Assembly: GCA_033852175.1 (NCBI GenBank) | Contig: JAWSUY010000022.1 | Span: 1 to 64,000 of the forward strand | DNA: 64,000 nucleotides | Reading direction: 5' to 3' | Origin: Agarilytica sp033852175 | Lineage (GTDB): Bacteria > Pseudomonadota > Gammaproteobacteria > Pseudomonadales > Cellvibrionaceae | Shown: positions 22,436 to 31,979 of the stretch, in pieces | Layout: each line of letters opens with the position of its first letter | How positions within the stretch are numbered: position 1 is the stretch's first letter | Made by a program: the position numbers and the translations under genes | The notes under the pieces: model-generated | Seen by the model: only the letters and a program-made list of their open reading frames with translations | Databases searched by the model: none | Told to the model about the DNA's origin: nothing

Positions 22436-22632
22436 ATGCGTGATTGGAAAAATTATTTTGCTCTCATTAAGGCGCTGTTTATGGCGGTTAGCATTAAGTG
22501 CTTTAAAAAAGATTGTATATCTGTACTGAGTTGCAGGGGTTGGGTAGGTGTTTGCAAGACCTTGCTCCGCCATGGCGACAGCGTGCTCCTGCGCTGTCTA
22601 ATACATTACTTCCTGTGATAAATGGCGGTGCA

Positions 22633-22680
22633 CGACCATAGGGATGTGGTCGTTAGGGCGAAGCAGGAAGCCAGAGCCGA
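22633..22680 (+). repeat. Dispersed hairpin repeat, copy 1
   Basis: A 20-base palindrome (cgacca...tggtcg), a 5-base gap and a 23-base conserved tail beginning gcgaagcagg and ending agccga. A second copy lies in reverse orientation at 63368-63415 with the same spacing. The tail is identical between copies, while the hairpin stem differs in sequence but still pairs. The surrounding 22440-22772 holds no gene. Confidence 0.85.
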
Positions 22681-22772
22681 GAGCCTACAGGGAAGTATTT
22701 ACGGCGTGTCTTGTGAGCACCTGCCCAAGCGCTGAAACGGGCTCGACCCACAGCCCCACAAGCCTCTAAGTT

Positions 22773-23255
22773 TTAGTCAATCAAAGCCTTGCTAGAAACA
22801 ACAACCCCATTATTATCCGCATAAATAAACTCACCAGGGTTAATAGTAAGCCCACCAAACGTAACCGGAATATTAAGGTCTCCAATGCCACGCTTCTCCG
22901 TTTTAAGCGGAATCGTATTCAAAGCCTGCACACCCAGATCAAGCTCAGAAATCGCATCAACATCACGAATGCAACCATAAATAACAAAACCCGACCAACC
23001 ATTCTTAACCGCGTTCTCAGCAATCATGTCACCGAGTAGCGCCTTCCTTAACGAACCACCACCATCGACAACCAACACGCGCCCCTCGCCAGCCAAACCC
23101 GCCTGCTCCTTCACAAGAGAATTATCCTCATGACACTTAACCGTCACAACTTTACCGTAAAAATTACGTTTGCCACCGTAATTGTTTAACATCGGCGCCA
23201 ATACACGCACATCATCAGGAAAATCATCACAAAGGTCGGGAGTCACGAAACTCAT
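22773..23255 (-). CDS. rraA: Ribonuclease E activity regulator RraA
   Basis: A 160-residue RraA, which binds RNase E and inhibits RNA decay. It has TPDLCDDFPDDVRVLAP at the start, VDGGGSLRKALLGDMIAENAVKNGWSG in the middle and the YGCIRDVD...LGVQALNTIPLKTEKRG stretch, ending GEFIYADNNGVVVSSKAL. The family resembles class II aldolases/methyltransferases but is regulatory. It lies 85 bases downstream of nspC on the same strand and may be read from the polyamine operon transcript. Confidence 0.95.
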   Translation of the reverse strand: MSFVTPDLCDDFPDDVRVLAPMLNNYGGKRNFYGKVVTVKCHEDNSLVKEQAGLAGEGRVLVVDGGGSLRKALLGDMIAENAVKNGWSGFVIYGCIRDVDAISELDLGVQALNTIPLKTEKRGIGDLNIPVTFGGLTINPGEFIYADNNGVVVSSKALID

Positions 23256-23340
23256 AAGCTTACTCTCTTAAAAAATAGAAAATTAAATAAAATGATTAGT
23301 GTTTGGTTTTGAAGTGGAATTTTTACAGAGTCTCACAACT

Positions 23341-24519
23341 TCAAAGCCGAGATCTAAAATCCTCATAACCAAACTGATTCACAATTTTAAGTGCATCCGT
23401 TTTCGAATTCCACAACGCAATAGATGGCAAGTTTATACCATTAAACGTATTCGTCTTCACCATCGTATAATGACTCATATCATCAAACATCAAACGCTGG
23501 CCGATACGCAAAGGCTCGTCAAAACTGTAATCGCCCATCACATCACCCGCCAAACACGTTTGCCCACCCAAGCGATAAGTATGCTTCTTTATTTTAGCTT
23601 CAGCAGAAGAAAAAACATGAGCACGATAAGGCATCTCCAGCGTATCCGGCATATGACAAGTCGCCGAAGTATCGATAATGGCAAGGTCTAAAGCATTATG
23701 CGTAATGTCCAAAACCTCACAGACCAACACCCCAGTATTGATAGCAATCGCCTCACCAGGCTCCAAATATACCTGCAAATTATATTTTTTTTGTATTAGC
23801 TTAATTCGCTGAATTAAAGCCTCAACATCATAACCCTCAGCCGTAATATGATGACCGCCGCCAAAATTTAACCACGATAACTTCTTCAATAGACTGCCAA
23901 ACCGTTCCTCAATTACATTCAGCGTACGCGCAAGCGGCTCGAAACCTTGTTCACACAAGGTATGAAAATGCAGGCCGCTAATGCCCTCAAAAGAAGAATC
24001 ATCAAACGATTCCAGTTGATCCGCAGGAATGCCCAAACGCGAGCAGGGCGCGCAAGGATCGTATATAGGCGTAGCACCTTCCGAATGTTGGGGGTTTAAG
24101 CGAAAGCCAAACTTTAGCTCAGGCCGCTGTTGAACAGCCGCCTGTATAAGCGGTTGAAAGCGTTGCCATTGCGCAAGCGAATTAAAAACCACATGATCCG
24201 AAATTTCGAGAATGTTCGCTAACTCATTTTCTTTATAAGCACTGCAAAAAGTATGCACCTCACCATTAAAGGATTCACGCCCTAATTTGGCTTCATGTAA
24301 ACCACTGGCACAAGTGCCAGACAAATAACGCTGAACAAGAGGCGACAAGGTCGGCATAGAAATCGCTTTGAGGGCCAGCAATATTTTAGCGCCGCTTTGT
24401 TCTTGAACGTGCGCCAGTATTTTTAAATTATTTTCAATCGCAGCCTCATCCACTACAAAACAGGGCGATGGGACTCGTGTCGCATCGAAATCAAGAAATG
24501 ATTGGCTCGCAATGGGCAT
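23341..24519 (-). CDS. nspC: Carboxynorspermidine decarboxylase
   Basis: A 392-residue PLP enzyme of the alanine-racemase fold that decarboxylates carboxynorspermidine or carboxyspermidine to the triamine. The PLP Lys is in LLALKAIS (Lys51). FGFRLNPQH near 155, GLHFHTLCEQG near 202 and LNFGGGHHIT near 237 form the PLP site. LVCEVLDI and TCLAGDVMGDY near 320 complete the active site. It ends the operon with the dehydrogenase 15 bases upstream. Confidence 0.95.
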   Translation of the reverse strand: MPIASQSFLDFDATRVPSPCFVVDEAAIENNLKILAHVQEQSGAKILLALKAISMPTLSPLVQRYLSGTCASGLHEAKLGRESFNGEVHTFCSAYKENELANILEISDHVVFNSLAQWQRFQPLIQAAVQQRPELKFGFRLNPQHSEGATPIYDPCAPCSRLGIPADQLESFDDSSFEGISGLHFHTLCEQGFEPLARTLNVIEERFGSLLKKLSWLNFGGGHHITAEGYDVEALIQRIKLIQKKYNLQVYLEPGEAIAINTGVLVCEVLDITHNALDLAIIDTSATCHMPDTLEMPYRAHVFSSAEAKIKKHTYRLGGQTCLAGDVMGDYSFDEPLRIGQRLMFDDMSHYTMVKTNTFNGINLPSIALWNSKTDALKIVNQFGYEDFRSRL

Positions 24520-24534
24520 GGTTTAAATAGTCAC

Positions 24535-25746
24535 TTATTTTAAAAGAGAAAAGTCAGGATCTTCGATCACCTTCCAAGGTAAACCGTATTTTGTCATATC
24601 CTCCAAAAAGACATCAGGGTCCATCTGCTCAATATTCCATACGCCAGGCTTCATCCATTTACCTTCAAGCATCATCTTCGCTCCAATCATTGTAGGAACG
24701 CCTGTGGTATATGAAATTGCCTGTGAGCCGACTTCTTTATAGCATTCTTGATGGTCGCAAATATTGTAAAGATAAGCGGTTTTAGGCTTCCCATCTTTTA
24801 TCCCCGTGACATAGCAGCCAATACACGTCTTACCTACCGTGCGAGGGCCCAAAGTAGAGGGCTCGGGTAACAAAGCTTTTAAAAATTGTATGGGCACTAT
24901 TTTCTGCCCTTGAAATTCAATAGCGTCGATACTCGTCATGCCAACATTACCGAGTACTTCCAGGTGCTTTAAATAATTATCCGAAAAACTCATCCAGAAT
25001 TGTGCTTTTTTCAATGTCGGATAATGCTTGGTAAGCGATTCCAATTCCTCATGATACATACGGTAAATGTCATATTCGCCGACGTCATCAGGGCAATCAA
25101 ATTTTTGTTGAAGTGACATCGCTGGAGTTTCAATAAACTCGCCGTTTTCCCAGTGACGGCATTCTGCGGTCACTTCACGAATGTTGATTTCAGGGTTGAA
25201 ATTAGTAGCAAATGGATAGCCATGATCACCGCCATTAACATCGATAATGTCCAGCGTGTGAATCTCATCGAAATAGTGTTTCGCTAAATAAGCGGTGAAT
25301 ATGTTCGTGGCACCAGGGTCAAAACCAGAACCTAGCAATGCCATAAGTCCGGCCTCTTTAAACTTCTCTTGATAAGCCCACTGCCATTTGTATTCAAATT
25401 TAGCCGTGTCGATCGGTTCGTAATTAGCGGTATCCAAATAATGAACGCCCGCTTCTAAGCACGCATCCATAATCGTGAGGTCTTGATAGGGCAGGGCAAC
25501 GTTAATCACCATGACGGGGTTTACTTGCTTGATTAAGGTGACTAATGCTGGAACATTGTCAGCGTCAATACATGCAGTCGTTATTTTAACGCCGGTTTTT
25601 TCTTTAACGCCCTCCGCAATTTTTTTACATTTCGATTCTGTTCGGCTGGCCAGGACAATATTAGAAAATACATGGGATGCTTGCGCACATTTTTGTATGA
25701 CGACTTGTCCGACGCCACCCGCGCCAATGATTAATACAGTAGACAT
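24535..25746 (-). CDS. Carboxynorspermidine/carboxyspermidine synthase (saccharopine dehydrogenase family)
   Basis: A 403-residue NAD(P)H-dependent enzyme that condenses aspartate semialdehyde with diaminopropane or putrescine. An N-terminal Rossmann motif GAGGVGQVVIQKCA at 7-20 is followed by the saccharopine-dehydrogenase pattern (HYLDTANYEPIDTAK near 115, GFDPGATNIFTAYLAKHYFDEI near 141). Its ATG overlaps the stop of speA (TAATG), which shows translational coupling. With nspC it forms the S-adenosylmethionine-independent route to norspermidine or spermidine described for Vibrio and many other bacteria. Confidence 0.95.
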   Translation of the reverse strand: MSTVLIIGAGGVGQVVIQKCAQASHVFSNIVLASRTESKCKKIAEGVKEKTGVKITTACIDADNVPALVTLIKQVNPVMVINVALPYQDLTIMDACLEAGVHYLDTANYEPIDTAKFEYKWQWAYQEKFKEAGLMALLGSGFDPGATNIFTAYLAKHYFDEIHTLDIIDVNGGDHGYPFATNFNPEINIREVTAECRHWENGEFIETPAMSLQQKFDCPDDVGEYDIYRMYHEELESLTKHYPTLKKAQFWMSFSDNYLKHLEVLGNVGMTSIDAIEFQGQKIVPIQFLKALLPEPSTLGPRTVGKTCIGCYVTGIKDGKPKTAYLYNICDHQECYKEVGSQAISYTTGVPTMIGAKMMLEGKWMKPGVWNIEQMDPDVFLEDMTKYGLPWKVIEDPDFSLLK

Positions 25747-27668
25747 TATGCTGGCCTCTCGTTTTCTTTTTCGTAGTAAGTATAACCGCGCATACTTTCA
25801 TTAAAGTTGTTTATCATCTTGGCGCGCTCGCGTGCGGTAATGCGGCCTTCACGAACCGCTCGTTCTGCAGTGTTTCGGTAGCGAGTGATTAGCTCTTTTG
25901 GTTGAAATTCAACGTAACTCAATACATCGGCAATCGTGTCGCCGTGTATCTCTTTAACAAAATCAAAACTGCTGTCAGCATTGAGCCGCACACTAACGAC
26001 ATTGGTATCGCCAAATAGATTGTGTAAATCCCCCAGCGTCTCTTGATAAGCACCGACCAAAAACACACCTAAGTAATATTCTTCATCGGGTTTTAATTCG
26101 TGAACTTGAAGCGAGGGTTTTTCTTGTTGGTTACTAATGAAGCTATCAATTTTACCGTCACAATCACAGGTGATATCGGCAATCACTGCGTCACGCGTGG
26201 GTTTTTCATCGAGCCTGTGAATGGGCATAATGGGAAATTGCTGATCAATCGCCCAAATATCTGGCAACGATTGAAACAAACTAAAGTTACCGTAATAAAT
26301 ATCCGCAAGGGAGGCTTTTAAACCGTCCAGCTCTGGCGGTTTCTCTTCCATTGTTTCCGATAGGGCGACAATGGCATGCATAATTTCGAGAAATAGATTC
26401 TCGGCGACTGAACGTATTCTGAGATCCATTAGACCGCGTTTAAATTGTTCTCGTGCTTCATTTCGGTAATAGTGAGCATCGTTATAATTTTCTTGCAGGC
26501 GTTTTTCTGTCAAGTCTTGTAGCACTTCTTGCAGGTTTTTAATGACAGGATGCGGATCGCCTGGCAACTCTGGCAATATTTTTGGCTCGAATGTATTGGT
26601 ATCCAAAATATTAAAAATCAATATCGAAGAATAAGCGACCGTGGCTCTTCCCGACTCAGTAATAATCGTAGGGTGGGTGATATTTAGCTCATCAAAGGTT
26701 TGCTTAAGCGTATCGACAATATCTTCACAGTACTCAATTAAGGTGTAATTACGGCTTTGATTTTCATTTTTGGCTGCGCCGGAATAGTCGACTGCTAGGC
26801 CGCCGCCAAGATCAATATGAGTTAGCTCTGCTCCTTCGGCGACTAAACCGGCGTAAAAGCGACAGGCTTCAACAATTCCGTTGCGAATATCTTGAATGTT
26901 CGGAATTTGAGAACCAAGGTGGCAGTGCAGCAATTGTAAGCAATCTAGCATCCCCTCTTTTTTGAGCGTGTCGACGACATCAATCAGCTGAGTTGTCGTC
27001 AATCCAAAAACACTGCGATCACCACTGGTGCTGTTCCAATGACCACTTACCTGAGTAGTCATTTTTACGCGTACTCCAATGGTGGGGGGAACATCCAGAG
27101 CTCGACTGCGTTCAATAATAATGGGCAGTTCAGACGGTGTTTCAATGACGAAAAAGCACGTAAAGCCGAGTTTGATGGCGTGTAAGCCTAAATCGATAAA
27201 TTCGGCATCCTTGTAGCCATTGCAAATAATGAGGCTGCCGGGTTCCTCCAGCGTCGACAACGCGGCGATCATTTCAGGCTTACTGCCGACCTCAAAGCCA
27301 TGCTGAAAACGAGCGCCAAAATCGGCGATTTCCTCGATGATCTGGGCTTGTTGGTTAACCTTTATCGGGTAAACGCCGCGATACGGGGCTTGGTAGCCAA
27401 GTGTGTTGATCGCTTCAGAAAATGCGGTATTCAATCGATAGATTTGAGCATCGAGGATGTTCTCAATGCGCAGTAGTACCGGCATCTGTAGGTCTCTTTC
27501 TATCATTCCATCGACAATGTCCATGATGGGGACTTGTGTGTTCAGAGTCTTTGCAGTGACCTTCCCATCGTCGGAAAGACCGAAGTAATCGTTGCTCCAG
27601 CGTTCTACGCCATAGAGCTGAGCGGAGTCTTCAGTGCTCCAGGCGGCTTTATCTTTTGTGTATGTCAT
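25746..27668 (-). CDS. speA: Biosynthetic arginine decarboxylase
   Basis: The product is 640 residues, a fold-III PLP decarboxylase making agmatine from arginine. The PLP Lys is Lys103 in GVYPIKVNQQ. HCHLGSQIPN near 262, HIDLGGGLAVDYSG near 296 and ESGRATVAYSS near 365 are family motifs. A longer frame starts at 27743. The ATG at 27668 (MTYTKDKAAW) is preferred because GGGGAGAG stands in front of it and family members begin there. It is the first gene of a three-gene polyamine operon and supplies agmatine to putrescine. The agmatine-processing genes are not in the window. Confidence 0.95.
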   Translation of the reverse strand: MTYTKDKAAWSTEDSAQLYGVERWSNDYFGLSDDGKVTAKTLNTQVPIMDIVDGMIERDLQMPVLLRIENILDAQIYRLNTAFSEAINTLGYQAPYRGVYPIKVNQQAQIIEEIADFGARFQHGFEVGSKPEMIAALSTLEEPGSLIICNGYKDAEFIDLGLHAIKLGFTCFFVIETPSELPIIIERSRALDVPPTIGVRVKMTTQVSGHWNSTSGDRSVFGLTTTQLIDVVDTLKKEGMLDCLQLLHCHLGSQIPNIQDIRNGIVEACRFYAGLVAEGAELTHIDLGGGLAVDYSGAAKNENQSRNYTLIEYCEDIVDTLKQTFDELNITHPTIITESGRATVAYSSILIFNILDTNTFEPKILPELPGDPHPVIKNLQEVLQDLTEKRLQENYNDAHYYRNEAREQFKRGLMDLRIRSVAENLFLEIMHAIVALSETMEEKPPELDGLKASLADIYYGNFSLFQSLPDIWAIDQQFPIMPIHRLDEKPTRDAVIADITCDCDGKIDSFISNQQEKPSLQVHELKPDEEYYLGVFLVGAYQETLGDLHNLFGDTNVVSVRLNADSSFDFVKEIHGDTIADVLSYVEFQPKELITRYRNTAERAVREGRITARERAKMINNFNESMRGYTYYEKENERPA

Positions 27669-27945
27669 GGATACTCTCCCCGCTTGTAAGCGAAATATTA
27701 AAGGAACTTTTCGGTTACAATGAGGGTTAAAATTTTGGGTCAAATGGGCGGCAATTTTGCCTGAGATTTTGGACCAAATCCAGCAGAATTGCGTACTTAT
27801 GACTTGGCTTAACGGCTTATCAGCTGGTATCCCGGTTCAACACCTGAGGGTGCTGTTCGTCATGTTTATCATGCTGAGCTGTTGGTCATCTGTAACAATA
27901 TAACCAAGCCTGCTCGGCAGACTAGGACGGAGGGTTAAGCCAGTA

Positions 27946-29043
27946 ATGAAGATGATGTTTATTCCGGTACAAAGGATGTTTTGGTTATGTCATGTTAGTG
28001 GATGGCTGCTCGCCACGGCGTTATTGTCGTTGTCGAGTATTGATGCCGAGCAAGGCTTTTTTCATTCGGCTATTTTTTCTGAATGTTTACGCTTCTCTCT
28101 GAGTTTACCGCTGCTACTAATGTTTCGGTATTTATATATTCAGAGTCGTTGGCAGTCTTTGTCAGTATTGGAGTTATTCAGTTTGATTCTCGGGTTTAAT
28201 TTAATTGCAGTGATTCCGGTTGTATATTGGGTGCCATTTTCTATTTCCACGAGTGATGCTTGGTTTGAACAGCTGCAGAGAGAGTCGATTGGTACATCGC
28301 GATATTTCGATGAAATATTTGTCAGCTTTATATACTCTTATGGTTTGCAGGTCGGCTGGTGCTTGCTCTATTCCCTTAGTAAAACAGCCAAAATAAACCA
28401 GGAGTTAGAGAGCGATAAAGTTGATATTCAAACCGAACTTGAAGGTGCAAAACTAAGCTCGCTGTCCAACCAAATTAGCCCACATTTTTTATTCAATGGA
28501 TTAAATAATCTTTGCTCTTTAATCGCGATTGATACAAAAAAATCACAAGTGGTATTGCGAGCGTTCTCGGAACTTCTTCGGTTTTGTATGGAAGCGCATA
28601 AGCATGATAAAACGTCTATCGAAAATGAAGTGCGTCTTGTCGATAATTATATTGCCGTATCGAGTATTCAGTATGAAGATCGTTTACGTTTTTCCAAGTC
28701 AATTTCAGATGGGGTGTGCAACTATTCCGTTCCGCCTATGATGATCCAGCTATTGGTGGAAAATGCAATTAAGCATGGCGTCAGTAGGAGCAAGGTGGGT
28801 GGTGATGTGAGCCTGACGATTAAGCAGTCGGCATACTTTATCGAAATTGAAGTGATGAATGACGGATGTTTAAATCTTGAATGTGCGACTCAATCCACTG
28901 GGCTTGGCTTGAAAAATATACTGGATCGTCTCCTGCTAATTTATGGCGATACGGCAACGTGCGAACTGATTCAAAAAGAACAAAGTGTTGTGGCGCTGTT
29001 GCGTTTACCAAAGGAGGTGTTTTATGAACGTAATCATTGTTGA
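27946..29043 (+). CDS. LytS-type sensor histidine kinase
   Basis: A 365-residue kinase with about four membrane helices in the first 145 residues, a short coiled coil (about 148-172), the His_kinase phospho-acceptor block ISPHFLFNGLNNLCSL with His180, and an HATPase domain with N-box VENAIKHGV near 270 and a G-box GLGLKNI near 325. It has no recognisable extracellular sensor, so it may sense within the membrane. Its 3' end overlaps the LytTR regulator gene by 20 bases. Confidence 0.9.
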   Translation: MKMMFIPVQRMFWLCHVSGWLLATALLSLSSIDAEQGFFHSAIFSECLRFSLSLPLLLMFRYLYIQSRWQSLSVLELFSLILGFNLIAVIPVVYWVPFSISTSDAWFEQLQRESIGTSRYFDEIFVSFIYSYGLQVGWCLLYSLSKTAKINQELESDKVDIQTELEGAKLSSLSNQISPHFLFNGLNNLCSLIAIDTKKSQVVLRAFSELLRFCMEAHKHDKTSIENEVRLVDNYIAVSSIQYEDRLRFSKSISDGVCNYSVPPMMIQLLVENAIKHGVSRSKVGGDVSLTIKQSAYFIEIEVMNDGCLNLECATQSTGLGLKNILDRLLLIYGDTATCELIQKEQSVVALLRLPKEVFYERNHC

Positions 29044-29734
29044 AGATTCCAGGTTGGCACGAGAAGGACTTAAGTCATTGTTGCTGAACTTTCCTGAAAT
29101 CAATGTTGTTGGCGAAGCTGAAGACGCTGATGAGGGGGCGGATTTATTAGCGTCCTTGTCCCCTGATGTTGTTTTCCTTGATATTGATATGCCGGGGAAA
29201 AATGGCTTTGAAATGCTTAGTGAATTGGACGTGAGTCCTCCGGTAATTTTCACAACAGCATTTAGTGAATACGCCGTGCGTTCCTTTGATTTCAATACCA
29301 TTGATTACTTGCTTAAGCCTATTGACCCTGAAAAATTGTCTCGGGCGATCAGTAAGCTAAAAGATACGACGAATAAAGTCGTCAATATCGAGCCCACGTT
29401 AAATGCCGAAAGCCGTTTGTTTATTCGAGATAAAGATATTAACTACTTCGTTGAACTGGAGGGAATTCGGCGTTTTGAAAGTTGTGGGAATTATACCCGT
29501 TTGTTTTTTGGAGAGACCTCACCTTTTGTGTATAAATCACTTAGCAAGGTCGAAGACCGCCTTCCTAAGGAGTTGTTTTTTCGAGTGAGTCGCCAGCAGA
29601 TTGTTAACCTTAAATTTATTGAAACGTTAGAGGAGGGTATTTCCGGTGCTTATGTGATTACCATGAAGGGCGGAGAAGAGGTTTCTGTTTCTCGTAATCG
29701 CTCTTCCCAGTTACGTGATTTATTTTCTTTATAA
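29024..29734 (+). CDS. LytTR-family response regulator
   Basis: A 236-residue regulator: a receiver domain with Asp53 (VFLDIDMPGKNG) and DYLLKPID near 104, then a LytTR DNA-binding domain (about 135-232; FFRVSRQQIVNL, EEVSVSRNRSSQLRDL). The start at 29024 is chosen because AAGGAGG lies 7 bases upstream inside the end of the kinase gene. An upstream start would add 13 unlike residues. It is co-transcribed with the kinase and with the ExbD gene that begins 9 bases after its stop. LytTR proteins bind paired direct repeats, and none was identified nearby. Confidence 0.92.
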   Translation: MNVIIVEDSRLAREGLKSLLLNFPEINVVGEAEDADEGADLLASLSPDVVFLDIDMPGKNGFEMLSELDVSPPVIFTTAFSEYAVRSFDFNTIDYLLKPIDPEKLSRAISKLKDTTNKVVNIEPTLNAESRLFIRDKDINYFVELEGIRRFESCGNYTRLFFGETSPFVYKSLSKVEDRLPKELFFRVSRQQIVNLKFIETLEEGISGAYVITMKGGEEVSVSRNRSSQLRDLFSL

Positions 29735-29743
29735 GGATGGTTT

Positions 29744-30154
29744 ATGAGAAAGCGAAAAAACAAAAATAATGCAGACGATAAAGCCGATATTGATCTTACA
29801 CCGATGTTAGATGTAGTGTTTATCATGTTGATATTTTTTATTGTCACCGCCAGTTTTTTAAACGAATCGACGATACCCCTTAATCAACCTGACACAAAGC
29901 CCACTACCAAGCTGGCTGAGTCGTCTAGCCTTGTGATTAATATTGATGCAACGGACAAAGTGAAAATAGAAAATCGTCGTGTAGATATTCGTTCGATCCG
30001 GGCCTTGGTATCGCAATTTTTGGCAGAAAATCCTGGGTCATCGACCTTAATTCGGGCTCATGAGCAAGCATCGACAGAAAAATACGTGGCGGTGGCCAAT
30101 CAAATAAGACAGGTTTCGGGTAGCCAATATTTGTTAGTGACGTATAGCGAGTAG
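29744..30154 (+). CDS. ExbD/TolR-like biopolymer transport protein
   Basis: The 136-residue protein has a Lys/Arg-rich start, one membrane helix with the essential Asp (DLTPMLDVVFIMLIFFIVTASF, residues 17-38) and a periplasmic domain ending QYLLVTYSE. ExbD/TolR proteins form the stator of a proton-driven motor with ExbB/TolQ. No ExbB/TolQ, TonB or receptor gene is next to it. Instead it lies 9 bases after a LytTR regulator, with AAGGATGG before the start. Either it partners with an ExbB made elsewhere or it has a signalling job. Confidence 0.88.
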   Translation: MRKRKNKNNADDKADIDLTPMLDVVFIMLIFFIVTASFLNESTIPLNQPDTKPTTKLAESSSLVINIDATDKVKIENRRVDIRSIRALVSQFLAENPGSSTLIRAHEQASTEKYVAVANQIRQVSGSQYLLVTYSE

Positions 30155-30173
30155 GTTTCGCGTGCGAGAGGTT

Positions 30174-30596
30174 CTATGAATACTCGACGTACTTACTAAG
30201 ATCAAGGGCGATAATGAGGCGATCGTTGTGGTGGTAGGTGCCGAGAATAAGCTCACTGGTAGAGGCCGTCCCAGTGTTGGGGGCGTTCTCTAATTTATCC
30301 ATATTGATCTCAATCATTTCGTTGACCTGATCAACAATAAGGCCGTAATAAATACCGTGGCTTTGCATCGTGATAATACGCCAAGTGGCTTCGGGAGCTT
30401 TATCCTGAAGGTCAAGGAGTTTTCGGCCTGAAAGCACTGTGACGATTTCGCCGCGAACGTTGAGAATACCCATAACCTCGGATACCGCTCCGGGAACGGG
30501 TGTTGGGGGCTCGTAATTCAAAATCTCTTGAATATCATCAACTGTCAGGCAGTAGTCTTCGCCTGCAATATTGAAATTCACCCACTGTGCGTTCAA
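30174..30596 (-). CDS. cheW: CheW-like scaffold protein
   Basis: A 140-residue CheW: two beta-barrel halves, with QWVNFNIAGEDYCLTVDDIQEILNY at the start, GILNVRGEIVTVLSGRKLLDL near 46 and LIVDQVNEMIEI near 87. It couples chemoreceptors to CheA. It is convergent with exbD with 19 bases between stops, and no other chemotaxis gene is in the window, so it may belong to an alternative chemosensory or pilus array. Confidence 0.93.
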   Translation of the reverse strand: MNAQWVNFNIAGEDYCLTVDDIQEILNYEPPTPVPGAVSEVMGILNVRGEIVTVLSGRKLLDLQDKAPEATWRIITMQSHGIYYGLIVDQVNEMIEINMDKLENAPNTGTASTSELILGTYHHNDRLIIALDLSKYVEYS

Positions 30597-30845
30597 AGAG
30601 TTTTCCCCGTTTTATTGGATGTATCCGCATGATGATGGTTCGAATATGGCGGAAGTTCTTAATAGTTCTTAAGAAATATCTCTTCTTATAATAGTTCATG
30701 CTAGCGTAAATGCGACTAAGAGGAGGTTATCATTCTCTTATTTGAGCGTGAATAGAGGGTTAAATGATCAAAGCCACTCCTTCCATGGAGTAGTCGGTAC
30801 TTTCATGTGATTTCCACATACCTTCGTCGATAGATGGCTGAAGCA

Positions 30846-31946
30846 TCATGAGCTAAATGTTTTCGAGAGGTTTATGCCGCCCCAGAGGACGTTACGGTCG
30901 CCGTTTCCAGATTTTATCTCCGAGGTGTGTCCACGCAGAGAATAGCTAATTCGGTATCCATTGGTCAGCGCGAAGGTGTAGCCGAGCCAAGCCTCAATAA
31001 TACCGTGACGAAGTTCGTTCGAATCATAGCTCACATCACTACTGCGAAACTGGCCTTGCAGAAAGGCATTGTACGCACGTGCTTTAACGGCGATTCCGGC
31101 CCATAAGTAATGCTCACGCAGCTTTGTCTTGGTTGTTTGGGCACTTTGCTCTCCGTAGCTGACTCTTTCTGGGTTAAAACTCACCCAGGGCGTGTGAATT
31201 TTTCCAAAGCGTCCGCCTAAGCTCCAGCTGGCCTCGGTGATATACCCGACTGAGGCCTGTAATGAGCTTTTTATCTCTACACCTAACCTGCTTTGGTACA
31301 GGAGTGATTGGCGGGCAATCGTGTAACGAGCGGTTAATTCTCCACCTTCGGATATTTGGTGGTCCCAACCTTGGGGCTCGTCGCTGTCTGTTATTTTATG
31401 CACTTCTTCTTGTAATTTCCCTACGATATTAAGCCCCAGTAGGCCAACAGTGATGGTGCTGTTCCAGGATATATCACGGGAGAAATCGTAGAATTCGCTG
31501 GAGCTTGAGACGTAAATCAAGCTTGCGTAAGGCCTATCGTCAGCGTTTGCTTCTGCCTGTTGAATGTCCTCTGGAGTGAAGCCGAACAGTCCGTATTCTA
31601 TTTTGTGGGCAGATTGGGCGTTGCGGCTTGCCTTGAGTCCAATAGCGCGATTAAAAATGTGCAGAGGTTTGTGCAGTGATAGCCAGTGTTGTTGAGCCTG
31701 GTTACCCGCAAAATTAACGTTAATCCCGTAGGTGTAATCTTGGTCGCGGCTACCGGGGACTAGGATGTCATTATCAAACGAAAAGCCCCAGCTTTGAACC
31801 TTGCTGCTGTAGTTTACTGCGTGATTAGCGTTTGGGCGGGGCAGCCCCTTTTCTTCAATGCGTTCATTCGCAAGCGTGTTAGAAAGGCTAGCGCTTAGGC
31901 CAAGCGCTAGCAATATCGTGAATACCGTTTTTCGTGTCTGTGTCAT
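30846..31946 (-). CDS. LpxR-like outer-membrane lipid A deacylase (DUF2219)
   Basis: The 366-residue precursor has a signal peptide (TVFTILLALGLSASLSNTLA). The DUF2219/LpxR pattern follows: SWGFSFDNDILVPGSRDQDYTYGINVNF near 53-82, DDRPYASLIYVSSS near 137 and GWDHQISEGGELTARYT near 196, ending in an outer-membrane strand. LpxR removes the 3'-acyloxyacyl chain from lipid A in the outer membrane. A GACCGGTC operator lies 34 bases upstream of the ATG, matching sites near the TetR gene immediately upstream, so repression by that TetR protein is likely. Confidence 0.85.
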   Translation of the reverse strand: MTQTRKTVFTILLALGLSASLSNTLANERIEEKGLPRPNANHAVNYSSKVQSWGFSFDNDILVPGSRDQDYTYGINVNFAGNQAQQHWLSLHKPLHIFNRAIGLKASRNAQSAHKIEYGLFGFTPEDIQQAEANADDRPYASLIYVSSSSEFYDFSRDISWNSTITVGLLGLNIVGKLQEEVHKITDSDEPQGWDHQISEGGELTARYTIARQSLLYQSRLGVEIKSSLQASVGYITEASWSLGGRFGKIHTPWVSFNPERVSYGEQSAQTTKTKLREHYLWAGIAVKARAYNAFLQGQFRSSDVSYDSNELRHGIIEAWLGYTFALTNGYRISYSLRGHTSEIKSGNGDRNVLWGGINLSKTFSS

Positions 31947-31979
31947 GTCTGTTCTCCTGAGCGCGGCTCAAATATAGAT

